From assembly GCA_002470135.1 (NCBI GenBank), contig DKNC01000035.1, forward strand, positions 1 through 16,804: DNA of 16,804 bases, given 5' to 3'. The position numbers and the translations under genes were made by a program. Origin of the DNA: Actinobacteria bacterium UBA7398 (lineage in GTDB: Bacteria; Actinomycetota; Actinomycetes; Nanopelagicales; Nanopelagicaceae). Of the stretch, positions 12,893 to 16,804 are shown in pieces; the first letter of the stretch is position 1; every line of letters starts with the position of its first letter. The notes under the pieces were generated by a model. The model searched no databases, was not told where the DNA came from, and was given only the letters and a program-made list of their open reading frames with translations.

Positions 12893-13999
12893 ATGGCGAT
12901 TTTAAGAAAAAAATCAGCAAAAACTATTCCGACTCCAGATTTTGGTATCAGCGGTGAGCCGATAAATAGGAACCATCCCTTCTATTTTGGATTTGTGGCA
13001 GCCGCTGGCGCAATTACAGCTTTAACCATGATGCGAGCGCTCGCTTCGGCTAGCCAAGTTTTCGTACTAATCATAATTTCACTTTTTTTTGCCATGGGAT
13101 TAAACCCGGCTGTGGCCGCGATTCAAAGTAAAGGTCTCTCTAGAAAACAGGCTGTGGTCGCAATAATTTTTGGCTTACTCTTATTCATTGCGATTTTTAT
13201 CGTTATTGTAATTCCACCTTTAATAAAACAAGTTAACTCATTTATAAGCGGTGCCCCACAGCTAGTTGATTCGCTCCGCCAAAATGCTGGCATTGCAAAA
13301 TTTAATGACCAATTTGGATTGATCGATACGCTCGATAATAAATTACAAGAGTGGATTAAGAATGGAAAATTGGCTACATCCGCATTCGGTGGTGTTCTTG
13401 GAGTCGGTAAGACCGTTATTTCGGGAACGCTCTCCGCGCTAACCATTATCGTCTTGACGCTTTATTTCATTGCTTCGTTGCCGAGCGTAACGGAGATGGC
13501 TTATCGGTTAGTGCCAGCATCTCGTCGTGAACGAGTTACAAGATTAAGTGATGCAATCATCAAAAGAGTAGGCGCATTCGTGGGCAGCCAAGTAATTGTT
13601 GCAATTCTTGCCGGAATATTTGTATTGGTTTTGGCGCTGATTCTTACTCTGCCATATTCAGCTGCACTTGCCATGATTGTGCTCTTCTGTGGATTAATTC
13701 CGCTAGTTGGTCACTTCCTCGGGATTTCAATAGTCACAATTGTTGCGTTATCGCAATCCCCTAAAACTGCAATAATCGCTTTTCTTAGTTATGTAATTTA
13801 TGTCCAAATTGAGAACTATGTAATCACCCCAAGAATTATGAAGAAATCACTTGCAATTCCTGGGCTTGTCACAATCGTGGCTGCGCTATTAGGAACTTCA
13901 CTTCTAGGATTAGTCGGTGGAATTTTAGCGGTGCCGATTGCTGCGGCAATTTTATTAATTCTTGATGAAGTTGTTTATCCAAACGCTGCTAAATCTTAA
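12893..13999 (+). CDS. AI-2E family transporter (PerM/UPF0118)
   Basis: This 368-residue membrane protein of the AI-2E/PerM family typically has eight transmembrane helices. Hydrophobic segments include about 32-50, 57-73 and 88-108. A soluble amphipathic stretch (about 110-160) follows, and then the conserved C-terminal bundle with LIPLVGHFLGI and PRIMKKSLAIPGLVTIVAALLG, a hallmark of the family. Despite the name, most members do not move autoinducer-2; some are Na+/H+ or general efflux permeases, so the substrate is left open. The start at 12893 is supported by TAGAAT exactly 6 nt upstream. The reading frame ends in the TTAA that also supplies the stop of the convergent hydrolase gene (overlap 13996-13999). 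Confidence 0.88.
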   Translation: MAILRKKSAKTIPTPDFGISGEPINRNHPFYFGFVAAAGAITALTMMRALASASQVFVLIIISLFFAMGLNPAVAAIQSKGLSRKQAVVAIIFGLLLFIAIFIVIVIPPLIKQVNSFISGAPQLVDSLRQNAGIAKFNDQFGLIDTLDNKLQEWIKNGKLATSAFGGVLGVGKTVISGTLSALTIIVLTLYFIASLPSVTEMAYRLVPASRRERVTRLSDAIIKRVGAFVGSQVIVAILAGIFVLVLALILTLPYSAALAMIVLFCGLIPLVGHFLGISIVTIVALSQSPKTAIIAFLSYVIYVQIENYVITPRIMKKSLAIPGLVTIVAALLGTSLLGLVGGILAVPIAAAILLILDEVVYPNAAKS

Positions 14000-14706
14000 A
14001 TTTCTAGCGGTAGTGGTAGCGCTGCGGGGTTGATAATTTTTAATATCTCGGTTAGCGCGATGTAAACAAACGGTTCCCCAACCCAGAGATGTTTAGCGCC
14101 ATCAATTCCAAGAACTTTTGCTTGTGGAATGACCGAGAATTTACTCCTAGCTTCATCTGGTTTTAAAAATTCATCAAACTCTGGCACCAGTGCAATAACT
14201 GGCCGGCCATCTTTTGCCCAAAAAGTTAATTCGATTTCACTAGTTCGTCGAAGTGGTGGGCTGAGCAAAATTAATCCTTTGATTCGTAGATCTTTTGCAT
14301 ATGACAAAGCTAATTCGCTTCCGAAGGACCAACCAATCACCCATAAATTTTCTAAATTTAATTCTGTAAATGCATATTCAACCGCGGCTTCAACATCGTA
14401 TTTTTCACTTTCGCCATTTCCAAATTCACCATCACTTCTACCAGCTTCACTTTCCGTACCTCTAGTGTTAAATCGAAGTACTGTGATATCTGCCAACGCT
14501 GGTAACCGATTCGCAGCTTTCTTAAAAATATGGCTATCCATCATGCCGCCATGGGTTGGCAGCGGGTGTAAACAAAGGAGCGTGGCTGCTGCCGGCTTTA
14601 ACGGAGTTGCCACTTCTCCAATTAAATTCAATCCATCGACGGTATGAATCGTGATTTTTTGCCGATTTGCTGGCAAAACAGTACTCGGACGGATTAACTC
14701 AGACAC
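13996..14706 (-). CDS. Alpha/beta hydrolase
   Basis: This 236-residue single-domain alpha/beta hydrolase is predicted to be cytoplasmic. Recognisable parts are LLCLHPLPTHGGMMDSH (oxyanion strand and loop), RFNTRGTESEAGR, and the nucleophile elbow GWSFGS with Ser at about 127. An acidic residue follows in FDEFLKPDEA, and the catalytic His lies in GAKHLWVG near the end. The pattern resembles the YtmA/KANL3-Tex30-like small hydrolases; the natural ester or peptide substrate is unknown. I prefer the GTG at 14706 over the in-frame TTG at 14709 because a TANNNT -10 (TAAACT) lies exactly 6 nt upstream of the GTG and no ribosome site is visible. The gene is divergent from aldehyde dehydrogenase with a 22-nt gap. 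Confidence 0.83.
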   Translation of the reverse strand: MSELIRPSTVLPANRQKITIHTVDGLNLIGEVATPLKPAAATLLCLHPLPTHGGMMDSHIFKKAANRLPALADITVLRFNTRGTESEAGRSDGEFGNGESEKYDVEAAVEYAFTELNLENLWVIGWSFGSELALSYAKDLRIKGLILLSPPLRRTSEIELTFWAKDGRPVIALVPEFDEFLKPDEARSKFSVIPQAKVLGIDGAKHLWVGEPFVYIALTEILKIINPAALPLPLEI

Positions 14707-14712
14707 CAAATC

Positions 14713-14722
14713 AGTTTACTCT
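14713..14722. promoter_or_regulatory. Candidate bidirectional leaderless promoter, hydrolase / aldehyde dehydrogenase
   Basis: On the minus strand TAAACT (14718-14713) is 6 nt before the hydrolase GTG at 14706. On the plus strand TACTCT (14717-14722) is 6 nt before the aldehyde dehydrogenase ATG at 14729. Both fit TANNNT, and they share the TA at 14717-14718. The 22-nt spacer has no Shine-Dalgarno for either gene, so both mRNAs are predicted to be leaderless. Confidence 0.6.
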
Positions 14723-14728
14723 GTCGCC

Positions 14729-16207
14729 ATGGCAAAGATAGAAACCTTCGCAAGCCTTGATCCTGCTACTGGAATTGAAGTGGGTCGATACCCAAATACC
14801 TCAAGTTTAGAAGTATTTAAAATCGTAACTAATGCAAAGAGTGCAGCTAATTCATGGGAAGCACTTGGATTTGTAAAACGAAAAAAAATACTCTTAAAGT
14901 GGGCAGCGCTATTAACAAATGAAATTGATGTTGGTGCTTCGTTGATAACTGCCGAAACTGGAAAACCAATTAGCGATGCTCGATTAGAATTTACGCTCGC
15001 AATTTCCCATATTGCATGGGCTGCGAAGAACGCTGGGCGAATCCTTGCTACCCAATCTCGTCCCGCTGGAATTCTTATGTTTAATATGTCGGCAAAAGTA
15101 GAGCGCTTACCTTATGGCGTGGTTGGCGTTATTGGACCTTGGAATTACCCCGCATTTACACCAATGGGATCGATTGCATATGCGTTAGCAGCCGGCAACG
15201 CTGTTGTCTTTAAACCAAGCGAATACACACCCGGAGTTGGTTCCTGGTTGAGCGAAACATTTAAACGGGTAGCGCCATTTGATTCTATTTTCACCACGAT
15301 TACCGGATTGCCAGAAACCGGTAAAGCGCTTACCGAAAGTGCGATAGATAAAATTTCATTTACTGGATCTACTAAAACTGCAAAAATAGTTGGACAAATT
15401 TGTGCAGCTCGGATGATTCCAGTTGTTCTTGAATGCGGCGGCAAAGATCCTGTAATCATTGACCGAGATGCAGATCTTGCGCTAGCTGCTGAAAATACGC
15501 TCTGGTCTGCGATGTCGAACGCCGGCCAATCTTGTATCGGTGCTGAAAGAGTTTATGTACATAGCGAGATTGCCGATAAATTTATTGAAATTATCACTTC
15601 GATGGCTAAGCAATTGAAAACTGGCGTTACCGAAAGTGATAGTTATGGACCGGCAACCATGCCAGCTCAACTAAAAGTTATCTCCGCACATATTAAAGAT
15701 GCAGCAGATCAAGGAGCCACTTTCATTTTAGGTAGTCCGAACTCAGTCCATGAAAGATATGTAGATCCGGTAATCATGTGCGATGTGCCGGAAAATTCAA
15801 CTGCAGTAACTGATGAGACTTTTGGTCCAACGTTAGTGATTAATCGAGTTGCAAATATGTCTATAGCGATCCAGCTAGCTAACGCCACTCGCTATGGCTT
15901 AGGAGCATCGGTCTGGTCGAAACGAAGCGGTGAGAAAATTGCGAGCCAATTGCAATGCGGTATGGTCTCAATCAATTCAGTTTTCTTGTTTGCGGCGATT
16001 GCATCGGTCCCATTTGGCGGCATTAAAGATAGTGGAAATGGCCGAATCCACGGTGCCGAAGGGTTACTGGAATTCACTTATCCGCGCACAATCGTTCGAC
16101 CAATCTTTAAAATTCCGATTGCATTTACAACTTTTAAACGAACAGAGTTTGCCAATAAATTTATTATCAAACTTGTAAAAATGTTATACGGTCATAAACG
16201 CCGCTAA
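14729..16207 (+). CDS. NAD(P)-dependent aldehyde dehydrogenase family protein
   Basis: This 492-residue enzyme oxidises an aldehyde to a carboxylate. The catalytic set is intact: N139 in GPWNYP, K162 in FKPSE, the cofactor-loop FTGSTKTAK (about 211-219), general base E235 in LECGGKDP, and nucleophile C269 in GQSCIG. The C-terminal PFGGIKDSGNGRIHG segment is also typical. After the dehydrogenase core there is a basic/hydrophobic tail (about 460-492, ending MLYGHKRR), reminiscent of class-3 or fatty-aldehyde-type enzymes and possibly membrane-associating. The substrate (succinate semialdehyde, fatty aldehyde or other) cannot be decided. The start is the ATG at 14729 (MAKIETFA), 6 nt after a TANNNT -10; an in-frame ATG at 14651 lies inside the divergent hydrolase gene and is rejected. 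The TAA stop abuts the stop of the next, convergent gene. Confidence 0.92.
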   Translation: MAKIETFASLDPATGIEVGRYPNTSSLEVFKIVTNAKSAANSWEALGFVKRKKILLKWAALLTNEIDVGASLITAETGKPISDARLEFTLAISHIAWAAKNAGRILATQSRPAGILMFNMSAKVERLPYGVVGVIGPWNYPAFTPMGSIAYALAAGNAVVFKPSEYTPGVGSWLSETFKRVAPFDSIFTTITGLPETGKALTESAIDKISFTGSTKTAKIVGQICAARMIPVVLECGGKDPVIIDRDADLALAAENTLWSAMSNAGQSCIGAERVYVHSEIADKFIEIITSMAKQLKTGVTESDSYGPATMPAQLKVISAHIKDAADQGATFILGSPNSVHERYVDPVIMCDVPENSTAVTDETFGPTLVINRVANMSIAIQLANATRYGLGASVWSKRSGEKIASQLQCGMVSINSVFLFAAIASVPFGGIKDSGNGRIHGAEGLLEFTYPRTIVRPIFKIPIAFTTFKRTEFANKFIIKLVKMLYGHKRR

Positions 16208-16519
16208 TTAATACCGCGGTGCGTTTCTAGTTCGTTCGGTTTTTGGTTTGCGATCATCGCGTTTGTCCCAACATGCAGTGTGCCAATGTCTACGGCTTTC
16301 AACATCATGCTCTATCCAGGCAACAGTGTGAGGAGTTGCCATCGGAATTATTTGATCACATCCAGGACATCGATAAGGTTTGGTGGAACCCGAGCCAGTA
16401 ATCCGGCGCACCCGATAAATTCCTTCATCATGTTCTTCGATAGTTTCATGAGAAGCAGCCACTTCGCGTTCGGCAGGCTTTGGGCCGCGACGTTTCGGGT
16501 GATTTCGGCGTGGGCTCAT
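16208..16519 (-). CDS. Small actinobacterial zinc-finger protein (MSPRR family)
   Basis: This is a 103-residue, strongly basic protein of a family conserved in actinobacteria and often mislabelled 'ATP/GTP-binding protein'; no Walker motif is visible. The basic N-terminus (MSPRRNHPKRRGPKP) is followed by YRVRRITGSGSTKPYRCPGCDQ, then a probable treble-clef zinc site of C51, C54, H80 and C83 (CPGC ... HWHTAC). H64 and H78 are further candidate ligands. A basic tail (KRDDRKPKTERTR) follows. Nucleic-acid binding is a reasonable guess, not shown. I chose the ATG at 16519 because relatives begin MSPRR and because TATTCT lies 7 nt upstream; ATGs at 16525 and 16546 would add unrelated residues and run into the promoter or the divergent gene. 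It is divergent from the ABC ATPase with an 18-nt gap. Confidence 0.83.
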   Translation of the reverse strand: MSPRRNHPKRRGPKPAEREVAASHETIEEHDEGIYRVRRITGSGSTKPYRCPGCDQIIPMATPHTVAWIEHDVESRRHWHTACWDKRDDRKPKTERTRNAPRY

Positions 16520-16525
16520 GAGCAT

Positions 16526-16532
16526 TAGAATA
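16526..16532. promoter_or_regulatory. Symmetric bidirectional leaderless promoter, zinc protein / ABC ATPase
   Basis: The 7-mer TAGAATA holds a TANNNT -10 on both strands. TAGAAT (16526-16531) lies 6 nt before the ABC ATPase ATG at 16538. TATTCT (16532-16527) lies 7 nt before the zinc-protein ATG at 16519. Only 18 nt separate the two start codons, and neither has a ribosome site there. Leaderless mRNAs starting at or next to the start codon, fired from one symmetric element, are inferred. Confidence 0.68.
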
Positions 16533-16537
16533 GCGAA

Positions 16538-16804
16538 ATGCTGCACCCGTTAGTAATTGATGTTTCGAATTTAACGAAAACTTATGGTGGTAAAACCGCA
16601 GTTAACGGGATAGATCTACAAGTCCATAAGGGCGAAGTATTCGCGCTGTTAGGCCCAAATGGTGCCGGCAAAACAACGACAGTCGAAATTTTAGAAGGTT
16701 ATCGAGAGCGCGATAGCGGCAAAGTATCGGTACTTGGCTTTGATCCTAATGCAAAAGTAAGTAAATCAGCAGAGCGCGCATGGCGCGATCAAATTGGCAT
16801 TGTT
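16538..16804 (+). CDS. ABC transporter ATP-binding protein, N-terminal part
   Basis: The first 89 residues of an ABC ATPase are present; the frame is still open at the window edge. It starts MLHPLVIDVSNLTKTYGG, the typical strand with the A-loop Tyr (about residue 16). The Walker A motif GPNGAGKTTT follows at about 39-48, then VEILEGYRERDSGKVSVLGFDP. The Q-loop, signature motif and Walker B lie outside the window. The 'EGYRERDSG...VLGFDP' pattern is that of the Drr/CcmA-like ATPases for two-component drug or polyketide export systems, in which a permease gene usually follows. The start ATG at 16538 lies 6 nt after TAGAAT. Confidence 0.9.
   Translation, partial: MLHPLVIDVSNLTKTYGGKTAVNGIDLQVHKGEVFALLGPNGAGKTTTVEILEGYRERDSGKVSVLGFDPNAKVSKSAERAWRDQIGIV

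Noticed and set aside
12893..13999. Quorum-sensing autoinducer-2 exporter
   Set aside because: The family name is historical; nothing in the window (no luxS or Lsr genes) supports AI-2 signalling.
14651..14728. Aldehyde dehydrogenase start at 14651
   Set aside because: It lies inside the divergent hydrolase gene; the family N-terminus begins at MAKIETFA (14729).
1..16804. CRISPR array, insertion sequence, prophage, toxin-antitoxin or defence island
   Set aside because: No regularly spaced repeats, transposase, integrase, terminal inverted repeats or defence-type genes were seen; every sizeable frame is explained by an ordinary chromosomal gene.

Overview
The window looks like chromosomal housekeeping DNA from a low-G+C, streamlined actinobacterium. 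The actinobacterial markers are the RNase HI/phosphatase fusion (RnhC type), the Bcp/AhpE peroxiredoxin next to a DUF3052 protein and divergent from a homodimeric-type aceE, DUF4032, and the small zinc-finger protein beginning MSPRR. The DNA is visibly AT-rich for an actinomycete, and the genes are packed with almost no intergenic space. This suggests a small-genome freshwater lineage such as Nanopelagicales (acI). That placement is inference; no rRNA or other marker gene is present to confirm it.

Layout: (1) 1-1505, the end of tldD and complete tldE, overlapping by 4 nt on the + strand. (2) 5313-1510, a minus-strand run: DUF3052, peroxiredoxin, tRNA-Val(TAC), C4 zinc-ribbon coiled-coil protein, rnhC fusion, membrane-anchored glycosyltransferase. 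(3) aceE on the + strand, divergent from that run across a 157-nt region. (4) 11100-8193, minus-strand meaB, thioredoxin-fold/TPR protein and MFS transporter, with mce divergent from meaB. (5) 11564-16804, single genes on alternating strands: DUF4032 kinase-like protein (-), AI-2E-family permease (+), alpha/beta hydrolase (-), aldehyde dehydrogenase (+), small zinc protein (-) and the start of an ABC ATPase (+).

Functionally, aceE feeds acetyl-CoA into central metabolism. mce and meaB both serve the methylmalonyl-CoA branch (epimerisation and protection of the B12-dependent mutase), although the mutase itself is not in the window. The peroxiredoxin and the thioredoxin-like protein are stress or protein-quality functions.

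I found no mobile element, CRISPR array, phage gene, defence system or obvious new multi-gene system. The most distinctive signal is regulatory architecture. Three divergent gene pairs are separated by only 18-22 nt, with back-to-back overlapping -10 hexamers placed 6-7 nt from the start codons, which predicts bidirectional promoters making leaderless mRNAs. A fourth gene has a leaderless -10 nearly identical to one of these. All five convergent gene pairs end within 4 nt of each other or overlap, and one pair shares a single TTAA as both stop codons. No stretch longer than 300 nt lacks a gene.
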